Assembly: GCA_039024435.1 (NCBI GenBank)
Contig: JBCCQH010000001.1
Span: 186,001-250,000, forward strand
Direction: 5' to 3'
Length of the DNA: 64,000 nt
From: JBCCQH01 sp039024435
GTDB lineage: Bacteria; Bacteroidota; Bacteroidia; J057; JADKCL01
In this document: piece after piece, positions 24,632 to 33,461 of the stretch
Numbering within the stretch: position 1 is the first letter of the stretch
Layout: each line of letters starts with the position of its first letter
Notes under the pieces: model-generated
Database searches by the model: none
What the model was told of the DNA's origin: nothing
What the model saw: only the letters and a program-made list of their open reading frames with translations
Made by a program: the position numbers and the translations under genes

Positions 24632-25249
24632 ATGGACGCTCCTTCCACCCGTCTTCCGTCCACTCCTCCCCTGGACTCATTGCTCCGCGAAATCCGTGCT
24701 TGTCGGGTATGCGAAGCGCAATTGCCGGCGGGCCCATTGCCCATTGTGGTGGCCACGCCGAAAAGCCGAATCGTGTTGCTTTCGCAAGCTCCGGGGCGGA
24801 TTGCCCACGAGAAGGGGCTCCCTTGGGACGATCCGGGTGGGGAAAATCTGCGGCGTTGGCTGGATGTAGACCGGGTTACCTTTTTTGATCCGGACCACTT
24901 TGCCATTGTTCCGATGGGATTTTGTTATCCGGGACGGGGGAAATCGGGTGATTTGCCGCCGCGATCCGAGTGTGCTCCGCTCTGGCACGACCGTTTGTTG
25001 CCGCACTTGACCGGTCGGCGGCTGACCCTACTGATCGGGCAGTACGCTCAGAAACAGTATTTGGGAAAAAGGCGCTACCGCACCCTGACCGCTACCGTGC
25101 AGCATTGGGACGACTATTTGCCGCAGTATTTTCCTTTGCCGCACCCTTCACCGCGGAACAACATCTGGATGAAAAAGAATCCCTGGTTTGCCGCCGAGGT
25201 GCTGCCCGAACTGCGCCAATGTATCCGGGCCGCCCTGTCGCGGGCTTAG
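24632..25249 (+). CDS. Uracil-DNA glycosylase superfamily protein
   Basis: The 205-residue protein shows the UDG-fold signature set. These are an N-terminal Cys pair (REIRACRVCEAQ), motif 1 LLSQAPGRIAHEKGLPWDDPGG (about residues 52-73, ending in GENLRRWL), the central MGFCYPGRGKSGD segment, and motif 2 LPHPSPRNN (about 170-178). This resembles the small UDG-like family whose members excise uracil or act in nucleotide metabolism; which family within the superfamily is not certain. The ATG at 24632 is used; an in-frame GTG at 24611 is possible. It converges on glmS across a hairpin. Confidence 0.85.
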   Translation: MDAPSTRLPSTPPLDSLLREIRACRVCEAQLPAGPLPIVVATPKSRIVLLSQAPGRIAHEKGLPWDDPGGENLRRWLDVDRVTFFDPDHFAIVPMGFCYPGRGKSGDLPPRSECAPLWHDRLLPHLTGRRLTLLIGQYAQKQYLGKRRYRTLTATVQHWDDYLPQYFPLPHPSPRNNIWMKKNPWFAAEVLPELRQCIRAALSRA

Positions 25250-25258
25250 GGCTGAGGA

Positions 25259-25288
25259 GGGGAAGTGCGCTTACGGAGGCGCTTCCCC
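25259..25288. terminator. Hairpin between convergent UDG-like gene and glmS
   Basis: GGGGAAGTGCGC (25259-25270) pairs with GCGCTTCCCC (25279-25288) with a two-base bulge and a short loop. There is no long T-run; called a likely terminator by its position. Confidence 0.6.
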
Positions 25289-25302
25289 AGGCAGGGTGGG
25301 AT

Positions 25303-27135
25303 TTATTCCACGGTCACCGACTTGGCGAGGTTGCGGGGTTGATCGACATTGGTGCCGCGCATGACCGCGATGTGGTAGGACAGCAATTGCAGCGGAACCA
25401 CCGCCAGCAGGGGAACCAGTGAATCGACCGTATGGGGGATTTCGATCACGAATTCCGCCATATCCTTGATCACTTCATCGCCTTCGGATACGATGGCGAT
25501 CACCCGGCCTTTGCGGGCCACGACCTCCTGGATATTGGAGATGATCTTTTCGTAGCCGGCGTCGCGGGTAGCGATGAACACGACCGGCATGTTCTCATCG
25601 ATCAGAGCAATCGGTCCGTGCTTCATTTCGGCCGCCGGATAGCCTTCCGCATGGATATAGGAGATTTCCTTGAGCTTGAGTGCGCCTTCGAGGGCCACCG
25701 GGAAGTTGTACCCTCGGCCTAGGTAGAGGAAGTTGGAGGCGTCTTTAAACAGTCGAGAGATCTCGATGATGCGGTCGTTGATGGCGAGGATCTGTTCCAC
25801 TTTCTGTGGGATTTGGGCCAATCCCTGGACCACGTTTTCGGCACCTTCGGCCAGGGTACCCTTCAATTGCCCGATGAACACGGCCATGAGCGTCAGCACG
25901 CTCACCTGGGCGGTGAAAGCTTTGGTGGAAGCCACTCCGATTTCCGGCCCGGCGTGCAGGTAGACTCCGGCCTCGGTTTCCCGCGGAATGGTCGCCCCAA
26001 CCACGTTGCAGACGCCCAGGACGGTCGCGCCCTTTTCCTTGGCGATCTTGATGGCGGCGAGGGTATCCGCCGTCTCCCCACTCTGGCTGATGGCGATGAC
26101 GACATCGTTTTCGTTGATGATGGGATTGCGGTAGCGGAATTCCGAAGCGTATTCCACTTCCACCGGCACGCGCGCGTATTCCTCGAAGAGGTATTCCGCG
26201 ACCAGCCCGGCGTGCCAACTCGTGCCACAGGCAACCATGATGAAGCGGTTGGCCTTGCGCAACTTGTCGGTGACATTGACGAGGCCGCCGAGGGTGACTT
26301 CCATCGTATCCATTTTGAGCCGCCCCCGGATGCTGTCGGAGATGGAGCGGGGCTGTTCCATGATCTCTTTGAGCATAAAGTGCTCGTAGCCGCCTTTTTC
26401 CAGGGCTTCGAGTTCCATTTCCAGGGTGATCACGTGGGGCGGGATCTCGACGTTCTGGATGGTTTTGATCACGACGACGTGTTCCTTGATCACGGCGACC
26501 TCTTCATCGTTCAGGTAAACCACGTCCTTGGTGAATTCGATCATCGGGGTGGGGTCCGAGGCGACGAAGTATTCGTTTTCGCCGATGCCCACTACCATGG
26601 GGCTGGCCTTGCGGGCGGCGATCAACTGGTTGGGCTCATTTTTGCAAATGACCACCAGACCGTAGGCACCCACGACTTTTTTCAGGGCGAGGCGGACCGC
26701 TTCTTCGGCGCTGACCTCACTGTTTGTGTAGATGTCGTCAATGAGCTGGACGAGGACTTCGGTGTCGGTATCGCTCTCAAAGGAGTAGCCCCGGGAGATG
26801 AGTTCTTTTTTCAGCGAACTGTAGTTCTCGATGATGCCATTGTGAATCAGGGCAAAGTTTTTCGAGGACGACATGTGCGGATGCGCGTTGACATCGTTGG
26901 GCACGCCGTGGGTGGCCCAGCGGGTGTGTCCCATCCCAATATTTCCAGAAAGTTCTCTGCCATCTATGAAACCCTCGAGGTCGCGGACTTTGCCTTTGAC
27001 TTTATAGACATCGAGGTCGCCGTTGAGCAATGCGACGCCCGCGGAGTCATAACCTCGGTATTCCAGCCTTTTGAGGCCGTTGATCAGGATCGGATACGCT
27101 TCCCGATGCCCGATGTAGCCAACGATTCCACACAT
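25303..27135 (-). CDS. glmS: Glutamine--fructose-6-phosphate aminotransferase (isomerizing)
   Basis: This 610-residue enzyme makes glucosamine 6-phosphate for peptidoglycan and LPS. It starts with the class II glutaminase nucleophile MCGIVGYIGHR (Cys2 after Met removal Cys1), followed by GMGHTRWATHG and HNGIIENY. Two SIS domains follow (ACGTSWHAG, SQSGETADT and LGRGYNFPVALEGALKLKE), and the invariant C-terminus LAKSVTVE. The length is normal. It lies 130 bp downstream of the DUF4270 gene on the same strand, in the glgA-like/DUF4270/glmS arrangement. Confidence 0.98.
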   Translation of the reverse strand: MCGIVGYIGHREAYPILINGLKRLEYRGYDSAGVALLNGDLDVYKVKGKVRDLEGFIDGRELSGNIGMGHTRWATHGVPNDVNAHPHMSSSKNFALIHNGIIENYSSLKKELISRGYSFESDTDTEVLVQLIDDIYTNSEVSAEEAVRLALKKVVGAYGLVVICKNEPNQLIAARKASPMVVGIGENEYFVASDPTPMIEFTKDVVYLNDEEVAVIKEHVVVIKTIQNVEIPPHVITLEMELEALEKGGYEHFMLKEIMEQPRSISDSIRGRLKMDTMEVTLGGLVNVTDKLRKANRFIMVACGTSWHAGLVAEYLFEEYARVPVEVEYASEFRYRNPIINENDVVIAISQSGETADTLAAIKIAKEKGATVLGVCNVVGATIPRETEAGVYLHAGPEIGVASTKAFTAQVSVLTLMAVFIGQLKGTLAEGAENVVQGLAQIPQKVEQILAINDRIIEISRLFKDASNFLYLGRGYNFPVALEGALKLKEISYIHAEGYPAAEMKHGPIALIDENMPVVFIATRDAGYEKIISNIQEVVARKGRVIAIVSEGDEVIKDMAEFVIEIPHTVDSLVPLLAVVPLQLLSYHIAVMRGTNVDQPRNLAKSVTVE

Positions 27136-27265
27136 AATATTTCGGTATTAAACTGGTCAAAGTTCAGAAATCCCACGGGAAAAGGAAAGCACAGTTCCGC
27201 GCATTTTTCGATCAATTGTTTACGATAGCGGACAGCAACGGGTTGGAACGGATTACCGCGCAGCA

Positions 27266-28579
27266 TCATCCTCCGGGCAGGGTCGTGTAGGTTACGCGCA
27301 GCTTGGGCGCGAGGGTTGGATGACCGGGACCGGCAAGAATGGCCCGATTTAGGCTCACGCCGTTATCGTTGGGCACAATGATGAAACCATTGGCCGGCGC
27401 GCGGTCGGCGAGAATGGTCTGCAGATTGTTGGTGAGCGGAATGGTGTACTGCTGAGTCACCGGATTGTAATCCGCACTGCTGATCACCGCATTGGGGTCG
27501 TCTTCGGCGGTTCCCAGGGAATCGGAGAAGAAGAGGAACAGTCGGGAGGGGGGCGTAAAGCGCTCCCCGCTGCCCAGAAACTCGGGAACGACATTCAGAA
27601 TCAGTTCGGCCCGGTTGATCGCCGCCGGATCGAGCGTGCTCAACCCGGGGGCATTGAAAAATGTTTTCACCAAAGCACCGGATTCAACCACGGTATACAT
27701 GGCTTGGGGATCCCGACTTTCGGCTAGTGCTTGCTCCAGGAGGCGACCGGTTACATCTTCTCGGTAGATGCGGTGGTACCGCTCCGAGTTGATGTTGATG
27801 TCAAACACTGCGGACTTGGCTGTGGCGGTATCTTTGTAAAACACAGTCAGGCGGGTATTCGGCGAGGTTGGGTCCAGGCTGAAAATGCCGCCGGGTTCCC
27901 GGGAAAACGTTTGGTCGATTGACTTTGATCCGATCCGCAAGCCCTTGAAAAACTCCGTAAATACTGCATTGGTGACCAGAGAATCGGTACTGGCAAACAG
28001 CAACCGGTTGCCCAGGCTGTCGTCCAATCGGATGTCCACGAAGTCGAGGAAACCGGGTAGGTTACTGAAATCGATGGCGGCTCCGCCGGCGTAGTCGTAG
28101 TTCTCGTCGACCTCCAGGGCCAAATTCGAAGTGAGCACGGCATCTTCGGGAAAAGTCTGCGTAATCTCTCGCACGTCCAGTAGGATGGGATCATTGTACC
28201 GCCCAAAGAAACCGGTCAGGTCCAGCCGCAACACCACGGAATCCAAGCTGAGAAATGCCGGATCCACCCCAAAGACCAGGTTGCTCCCGGTCAGGCGCAA
28301 CTGCAAGTAGGACTCGGCAAAGATTTGCCCCAACTCCTGATCCAGGTAGTTGCCGAACAGCACCCGTGAAAGTCGCTCGGTAATGACTGAGTCGACGATG
28401 ATGGTCCCCATGTCCACCGAAAAGGTGTCCACAAAATTGGCACTCACGAGGTCGTCATCGGGTAAAACGTCGATTCCGGCATCGTTGGGCGAGGTGCAAG
28501 CAGCGAAAAAGAGCATGGCTGCTGTGATGGTCATCACAAACAGCCATGCAGTGTTATGTCGTCTCAAAAATTTGGTCAA
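27266..28579 (-). CDS. DUF4270 family lipoprotein
   Basis: The 437-residue protein has a lipoprotein signal (MLFFAAC, Cys28) followed by the DUF4270 hallmark region (DAGIDVLPDDDLVSANFVDTF, FGNYLDQELGQIFAESYLQLR) and a beta-rich body to GHPTLAPKLRVTYTTLP. The family is nearly restricted to Bacteroidota and of unknown function. The start is a TTG at 28579 whose last two bases plus the next A form the stop codon of the upstream GlgA-like gene (TTGA overlap), so the two are translationally coupled. Position next to a GlgA-like gene and glmS is conserved in the phylum. Confidence 0.9.
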   Translation of the reverse strand: MTKFLRRHNTAWLFVMTITAAMLFFAACTSPNDAGIDVLPDDDLVSANFVDTFSVDMGTIIVDSVITERLSRVLFGNYLDQELGQIFAESYLQLRLTGSNLVFGVDPAFLSLDSVVLRLDLTGFFGRYNDPILLDVREITQTFPEDAVLTSNLALEVDENYDYAGGAAIDFSNLPGFLDFVDIRLDDSLGNRLLFASTDSLVTNAVFTEFFKGLRIGSKSIDQTFSREPGGIFSLDPTSPNTRLTVFYKDTATAKSAVFDININSERYHRIYREDVTGRLLEQALAESRDPQAMYTVVESGALVKTFFNAPGLSTLDPAAINRAELILNVVPEFLGSGERFTPPSRLFLFFSDSLGTAEDDPNAVISSADYNPVTQQYTIPLTNNLQTILADRAPANGFIIVPNDNGVSLNRAILAGPGHPTLAPKLRVTYTTLPGG

Positions 28580-29394
28580 TTTAAGATCGCGGTATAGAGT
28601 TTCTGGTACCCCTCTACGTAGGTCTCAGAGTCATCCGCATCGAAGAAGTACTTGTCTTGCTGCGTACTTTCGATAAACTCTTCCAGTTTGGAATCAATGC
28701 CGGTTGCACCGATGGTAGCAACGTCGGCCATTTCGATTCCGCCCTTGCAGACCCCCAGGTAGCTGGGATCGTTGAACCCGGTAGACGCGACGGGCGCCAG
28801 GTTCTCAATGTTCGTCTTGGACAGATAATCTTCGGAAAGTGAAGTATCGAAACCGTTGTTGTACAGGGTGAAGACCACTTTGGTATCGCGGAACATGGGA
28901 TCTTCGCGGTAGTGGGTCTTGAGGTAGAGCGGAATGAATCCGGTCATCCAGTCGTGGCAGTGGATGATGTCCGGCTGCCAGCCCAGTTTTTTGACAGTTT
29001 CGATAACGCCTTTACAGAAAAAGATCGCGCGCTCATCGTTGTCGTCGTAAAAGCGGTTGTTTTCGGGATCGGTAAGTACCGACTTGCGCTGGAAGTAATC
29101 CTCGTTGTCGAGGAAGTAGACTTGCAGTTTCGCATTGGGAATGGAGGCGACCTTGATGGTCAGCGGCTTCTCCTCTTCTCCCACCCGGATATTGATTCCG
29201 GAGAGACGTACTACCTCGTGCAGGCGATTGCGCCGCTCATTGATCACGCCGAACTTGGGCATGAGGATGCGGATCTCGTGTCCTTTTTCTTGCAGCTTCT
29301 GCGGCAGCAAACGAATCAAGTCGGCTGCGCTCGACATCTTCAGGAACGGATCAATCTCGGTAGTGACGTAAAGAATTTTCAACTTCTCACTCAT
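28576..29394 (-). CDS. Short GlgA-like glycogen/starch synthase (GT5 N-terminal domain only)
   Basis: The 272-residue product corresponds to the N-terminal Rossmann half of glycogen synthases (KILYVTTEIDPF, LRLSG-type strand, HCHDWMTGFIPLYLKT at about residues 145-160). It lacks the whole C-terminal GT-B half and, at the usual KTGGL site, reads KMSSAADL (residues 19-26). Short forms like this beside panC and DUF4270 are typical of Bacteroidota and are usually annotated glycogen synthase. With no ADP-glucose-binding Lys-Gly-Gly motif a true synthase activity is doubtful. Divergent from panC by about 145 bp; overlaps DUF4270 by four bases. Confidence 0.85.
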   Translation of the reverse strand: MSEKLKILYVTTEIDPFLKMSSAADLIRLLPQKLQEKGHEIRILMPKFGVINERRNRLHEVVRLSGINIRVGEEEKPLTIKVASIPNAKLQVYFLDNEDYFQRKSVLTDPENNRFYDDNDERAIFFCKGVIETVKKLGWQPDIIHCHDWMTGFIPLYLKTHYREDPMFRDTKVVFTLYNNGFDTSLSEDYLSKTNIENLAPVASTGFNDPSYLGVCKGGIEMADVATIGATGIDSKLEEFIESTQQDKYFFDADDSETYVEGYQKLYTAILN

Positions 29395-29538
29395 ATAAAT
29401 AGCGCTTTATTAACACAAAGAGAATGGTGTGGAAAACTTGCGTAATCCGAGTGCAAAAATACGAAAACACCCTTGCATTAACAAGTCTATGTTCCTTATA
29501 TTGGCGGATTCAAGCTGTATTTTCATGTTTTGCTGCCC

Positions 29539-30393
29539 ATGATCGTTTGTGAAAATCCTTTGGCAATCCAAACGAAGCTTGCCCCACTTTATTGTACCCA
29601 GGCTACAATCGGTTTCGTCCCCACTATGGGCGCGCTTCACGCCGGGCATGCTTCATTGATCCGGAAGTCCGTTCAGGACAACGACTATACCGTAGTTTCC
29701 ATATTCGTGAACCCGACCCAGTTTGGGCCCGGTGAGGACCTGGATCAGTACCCACGTACCCTGGAACGAGATTTGGAAATCTGCCAGGAGATGGGGGCTT
29801 CCCACGCTTTTACTCCGGTGGTGAGCGACATTTACCCCGAGGGACGCCAAACTTATGAGATCCAGATGGGACTCCGGGGGATGGACCGCATCCTCTGCGG
29901 GGCCAAGCGCCCGGGCCATTTCAACGGGGTGTTGCAGGTGGTCAGCAAGCTATTTAATCTCGTCCGGCCCGACCGCGCCTACTTTGGAGAAAAAGATTTC
30001 CAACAGTTGAGCATTCTCCGCAAACTCGCCGCCGAGCTGTTTTTTCCCATCGAAATCGTGGGCTGTCCCATCGTGCGGGAGGAGGATGGATTGGCCTTGA
30101 GTTCGCGCAACCGCTACCTGAGTCCGCAAGAACGCAAGCAGGCCCTTTTCCTCTACGAAACCCTGCAATTGGTGGATTACACCGCGCAAAAGGGCATTTC
30201 GCAAGTGGAGTTGCAGGAAGCCGTAGCGGAAAGATTGCCCCATTATCCGCTCATCCGACTGGACTATTTCGAGGTGCGGCGCAGCCACGATTTAGCGTCG
30301 GTGCTGCTCATCGATCCGGCAGATGCTCCCCGGGCCTTTATTGCGGCCTTCTGCGGTCGGACCCGCTTGATCGACAACTTGAGGCTTTTTTAA
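29539..30393 (+). CDS. panC: Pantothenate synthetase (pantoate--beta-alanine ligase)
   Basis: This 284-residue enzyme joins pantoate and beta-alanine with ATP, the last step to vitamin B5. Key motifs are visible: VPTMGALHAGHASLIR (the HxGH nucleotidyl-transfer signature), VSIFVNPTQFGPGEDL, GAKRPGHFNGVLQVV, FGEKDFQQL and SSRNRYLS. The ATG at 29539 (MIVCENPLAIQ) is preferred over an upstream in-frame CTG. It is followed 30 bp later by panD, so the last two pantothenate-specific enzymes are made together. Confidence 0.96.
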   Translation: MIVCENPLAIQTKLAPLYCTQATIGFVPTMGALHAGHASLIRKSVQDNDYTVVSIFVNPTQFGPGEDLDQYPRTLERDLEICQEMGASHAFTPVVSDIYPEGRQTYEIQMGLRGMDRILCGAKRPGHFNGVLQVVSKLFNLVRPDRAYFGEKDFQQLSILRKLAAELFFPIEIVGCPIVREEDGLALSSRNRYLSPQERKQALFLYETLQLVDYTAQKGISQVELQEAVAERLPHYPLIRLDYFEVRRSHDLASVLLIDPADAPRAFIAAFCGRTRLIDNLRLF

Positions 30394-30423
30394 AGGCTGA
30401 TTTTCCGTAATTTCGCGTGCGGT

Positions 30424-30786
30424 ATGTTTATCGAAATGTTTCAATCCAAAATCCACCGGGCGCGGGTCACCGAAGCTAACCTCAATTATCGGGGCAGCAT
30501 CACCATTGACCAAGACCTGCTGGATGCCACCGGCATGCTCACCAATCAACGGGTGCAAATCGTCAACGTCAACAACGGGGAGCGGCTGGAGACCTACATT
30601 ATTCCGGGCCAGCGGGGCAGCGGGGTCATTTGTCTGAACGGCCCGGCGGCCCGCCGCGTGGAGATCGGCGACCTCGTCGTGATCATTGCTTACGCCCAGA
30701 TGACCCCCGAGGAAGCGCAGACGCACCAACCCGTAGTGATCCACGTCGACGAAGAAAACCGCATCATCAATTTGCAGGAACATTGA
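30424..30786 (+). CDS. panD: Aspartate 1-decarboxylase proenzyme
   Basis: The 120-residue proenzyme self-cleaves between Gly24 and Ser25 (NYRGSITID) to form the pyruvoyl cofactor. It decarboxylates aspartate to beta-alanine, the PanC substrate. Other family blocks are SKIHRARVTEA, VNVNNGERLETYII, LNGPAARRVEIGD and VIIAYAQM. The length is standard. The start ATG at 30424 is preceded by TAATTTCG (30408-30415), a one-mismatch -7 box, so it may also have its own promoter. The stop TGA overlaps the TTG start of the downstream flippase gene. Confidence 0.97.
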   Translation: MFIEMFQSKIHRARVTEANLNYRGSITIDQDLLDATGMLTNQRVQIVNVNNGERLETYIIPGQRGSGVICLNGPAARRVEIGDLVVIIAYAQMTPEEAQTHQPVVIHVDEENRIINLQEH

Positions 30787-31859
30787 GCAAAAAAACGATT
30801 TTCAACATTCTGAAGTACGTCTTGGGCCTCGGCGTGGGACTACTGCTCTTGTATCTGGCACTGAGTGGGGTGGAACTGACCGAGGTCAAGACGGCGCTCA
30901 AAGAAGCCGACTACACCTGGGTGGGAGCGGGAGTCGTGCTCGCGCTCCTGAGCCATTGGTTTCGCGCCGCCCGCTGGAAAATGCTTTACCGCGCCGCCGG
31001 ATACGAGTCGAATACGCTGAATCTGTTTGCCGCGACCATGATCGGCTATATGGTGAACCAAGCGGTGCCGCGCGCCGGAGAAATCTCTCGGGTGACCCTC
31101 GCTTCCCGCACGGAAAAAATTCCGCTGGGGGTCAGTTTCGGAACCGTAGTGACGGATCGCATCTTTGATGTGGTCATACTGGCCGCGCTGATCTTTGGGG
31201 TGGTGATCACCCAACTGGACGAGATCAGTATGATCATGGACAAAATTTTCGCTACGGTGCCGGCGGAAGGGGCGGCGCAGGAAAGTGGCGGAGGCCTCCT
31301 CAAATGGATCATTCTCGGGGTCGGCGTCCTGGGCATCGCGCTGTTTGTCATCTTCCGGAAGAAAATCTACGCCAACAAATACGGGCAAAAGCTCCAAGGC
31401 TTCCTCAAGGAGACCTGGAGCTCAGTCAAAAGCGTGCGCAAAATGAACCAGCCGCTGATGTTTGTGGTCTATACCATCGGCATCTGGATCTGCTACGTCC
31501 TGATGACCTATCTGGTATTTTTCGCGCTGGAGGGTTCGGCGGACCTTTCCTTTGTGTTTGCCCTCACGGTGTTCACAATGGGGGGCATTGGGATTGTGAT
31601 TCCTTCGCCCGGTGGCATTGGCACCTACCACTTTGCGGTGATCATGACCTTTGTGGCCTACGCTCCGCAGCTAGGCATGACCGAAGAGGTGGCCCGTACG
31701 CTCGGCACAAACATCGCCTTCATCATCCACACCTCGCAGTTGATCATGATGATAGTCGTGGGTTTCCTCTGTTATTTGTTCCTCATCCCGCGGCTGCGGG
31801 TTGCAAACGAAGAAGAAGCCGCGGCGGGGGCTCCCGATGCCCAGCCAGCCGAGGCTTAA
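30783..31859 (+). CDS. Flippase-like membrane protein (lysylphosphatidylglycerol synthase TM region, UPF0104/AglD family)
   Basis: The 358-residue protein starts at a TTG overlapping the panD stop (TTGA). Eight or so membrane segments are visible, with family motifs HWFRAARWKMLYRAAGY (residues 55-71), VNQAVPRAGEISRVTLASR (about 90-108), VVTDRIFDVVILAALI and the late GGIGIVIPSPGGIGTYHF. Members transport or flip lipid-linked substrates; the substrate here is unknown. The C-terminal tail is Ala/Glu/Pro-rich (NEEEAAAGAPDAQPAEA). Coupled expression with pantothenate genes looks like an accident of operon layout. Confidence 0.85.
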   Translation: MSKKTIFNILKYVLGLGVGLLLLYLALSGVELTEVKTALKEADYTWVGAGVVLALLSHWFRAARWKMLYRAAGYESNTLNLFAATMIGYMVNQAVPRAGEISRVTLASRTEKIPLGVSFGTVVTDRIFDVVILAALIFGVVITQLDEISMIMDKIFATVPAEGAAQESGGGLLKWIILGVGVLGIALFVIFRKKIYANKYGQKLQGFLKETWSSVKSVRKMNQPLMFVVYTIGIWICYVLMTYLVFFALEGSADLSFVFALTVFTMGGIGIVIPSPGGIGTYHFAVIMTFVAYAPQLGMTEEVARTLGTNIAFIIHTSQLIMMIVVGFLCYLFLIPRLRVANEEEAAAGAPDAQPAEA

Positions 31860-32173
31860 TCCCGATGATTCACCGAACAATACCGCGGCGCGCGTAACTG
31901 CTTGCCGGCATATCCGGTGAGGGCGATTGATGAGGTCAATGCTCCTTTCCCCCCAAAAATCGATTGGGTGAAAAGGCAGCCAAAGGGGCAAAAATTGACC
32001 GGCGCACCCGTACTCGCGAAAGTGCAGGTAAAGATTTCGGGTTAAGCCGCAGTTTAAATTTAATTCGGCGATTTTGCCATGGCATCTTTTTCCGCTCATA
32101 GTTCTGGCTACTGACGGCGAAATGGGCCTCATTGCTGCCAAATCCGTGGGCTTGCCCAGCTCATGGAGTGGGA
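31860..32173. other. Intergenic region with a single-arm remnant of the palindromic element
   Basis: This 314-bp space between convergent genes contains the repeat remnant at 32045-32096 and otherwise nothing recognisable. Confidence 0.5.
32045..32096 (-). repeat. Palindromic element remnant, copy C (one arm)
   Basis: The sequence AGTTTAAATTTAATTCGGCG and the following GATTTTGCcATGGCATCTTT match the arm of copy D read in reverse over about 50 bases. The other arm is not recognisable, so the element is truncated or eroded. Confidence 0.65.
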
Positions 32174-33439
32174 TCAGGGCGTCGCCACTGGCGCTTCCAG
32201 CCTGATCTCCGAACCGGTTTCCGGATAGATTTTGTTGTAGCCATAGGAATCCTTTCCGTAGACCTGGATGGAGGATATTCGATCCAGGGGGAAGGACTTG
32301 ATCCCGTCGGGGGTTCCCTGGTAGGAATGGGTCATGCCGGGAAAAACCTTGACGTGGTTGGCGGTGTAGCGTCCGGCAAATGCGAATCGGGACCGGTCCG
32401 CGCTCACATTCGGGTAGGATGCGTGCAGGTTCATGGAGGTAAAGATCACCGCTTCGCCGGCTTTCATTTCCAGGTCCTCCACTTTGCGGTCCCAGAAGAT
32501 GTCCTTGAGGATGATCGGGATCGTCTCAAAAAGGGCCTGGGAGCGGATAAAGGAGCCCGAGGAGAACAAGGCGGCTTTGATCAGCCGGGGCAAGGACTTG
32601 CGGGGTAGGCGTGCCAGGTAGTCGATCATATTGTCCTGGACGTAGGCTTGCAGGAACTCGATCCGGCCATCCTGAAAGGAGCCGGGAATGATGCGCAAGC
32701 AGGCAGTATCTACCGTGACATCGGAAAGGGCTACCCAAGCTGTCAGTTGCAAAATGCCGTGAGAGATGTCTTTGGTCGGGACCAGTTTTTCCATTTTGGA
32801 GACTTCGCGGAAGGCCCCGGTCTGGTGCCAAAAGGTGCCGTCGGCTCCCGGTCCTTTTTTGAAGAATTGTGACCGCCAGCAGATCACCTCCGGGCCCAGG
32901 ATGCTGGCCATGCGGTGCGCAATGGGCGGGGCCGTAAGCACTTCCCGGAGTTCCTTGTACTGCAACGCCTGGTAGAGCCCGGCCATTCCAATGTGGAGAT
33001 CGTCGTGTTCCCGCAAGGTGTCCGCGAGTTCCCCTTCGATGAAAAGGTTGCCCCGGAATTCTTGGGCAAACTCTTGCTCCATTTTCTTGCGCAGGGCGTG
33101 GGCCTCAGTTTCATCCATGACCCGAAATGGGCGGACCATGCCGTTCTGCTCGAAGTCGCGGATCTGCTCCTCATCCATGAAGTGCGTATCTGTCCCGCAC
33201 GGCAGGGCATAGCGGGGAACTTCAATCCCGAGATTGGTGCAACGCTTGAGGCCAGTTTCGAGTTCGCGGGTTTTGCGCTTGCGCAAGGGAAGGACAAAGG
33301 TGCGGTAAAGCGCGATGACGAACATCAGCAGGCCTACCTTGCACCGCTGCCTAAAGCGCAGGCGGAGGTTTTGGCTAAACTCTTCCAGAGGGGCATAGCC
33401 CCGCATCATCTCTTCAATTATCTGCTTTTGATTCTGCAT
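32174..33439 (-). CDS. Phytanoyl-CoA dioxygenase (PhyH)-like protein with a variant metal site
   Basis: The 421-residue protein has a PhyH/non-haem iron 2-oxoglutarate oxygenase core between about residues 95 and 390: DEEQIRDFEQNGMVRPFRVMDE, FWHQTGAF (His205), TAWVALSDVTVDTACLRIIPGS, EAVIFTSMNLHASYPN (His339) and SRFAFAGRYT (the 2-oxoglutarate Arg region). The normal WHQD motif reads WHQT, so the iron-binding Asp is replaced by Thr207. The N-terminal 90 residues are an added helical region. It is followed upstream by a GNAT-like gene on the same strand 22 bp away, so both form an operon. Substrate unknown. Confidence 0.82.
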   Translation of the reverse strand: MQNQKQIIEEMMRGYAPLEEFSQNLRLRFRQRCKVGLLMFVIALYRTFVLPLRKRKTRELETGLKRCTNLGIEVPRYALPCGTDTHFMDEEQIRDFEQNGMVRPFRVMDETEAHALRKKMEQEFAQEFRGNLFIEGELADTLREHDDLHIGMAGLYQALQYKELREVLTAPPIAHRMASILGPEVICWRSQFFKKGPGADGTFWHQTGAFREVSKMEKLVPTKDISHGILQLTAWVALSDVTVDTACLRIIPGSFQDGRIEFLQAYVQDNMIDYLARLPRKSLPRLIKAALFSSGSFIRSQALFETIPIILKDIFWDRKVEDLEMKAGEAVIFTSMNLHASYPNVSADRSRFAFAGRYTANHVKVFPGMTHSYQGTPDGIKSFPLDRISSIQVYGKDSYGYNKIYPETGSEIRLEAPVATP

Positions 33440-33461
33440 GGTTACGTGGGTATTGTTCTGT

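Noticed and set aside
24124..24888. 254-codon plus-strand frame crossing the spacer and the UDG-like gene
   Set aside because: Its first part translates element copy B and its second part is out of frame with the UDG-like gene, which has clear family motifs.
25813..27228. 471-codon plus-strand frame
   Set aside because: Antisense shadow of glmS.
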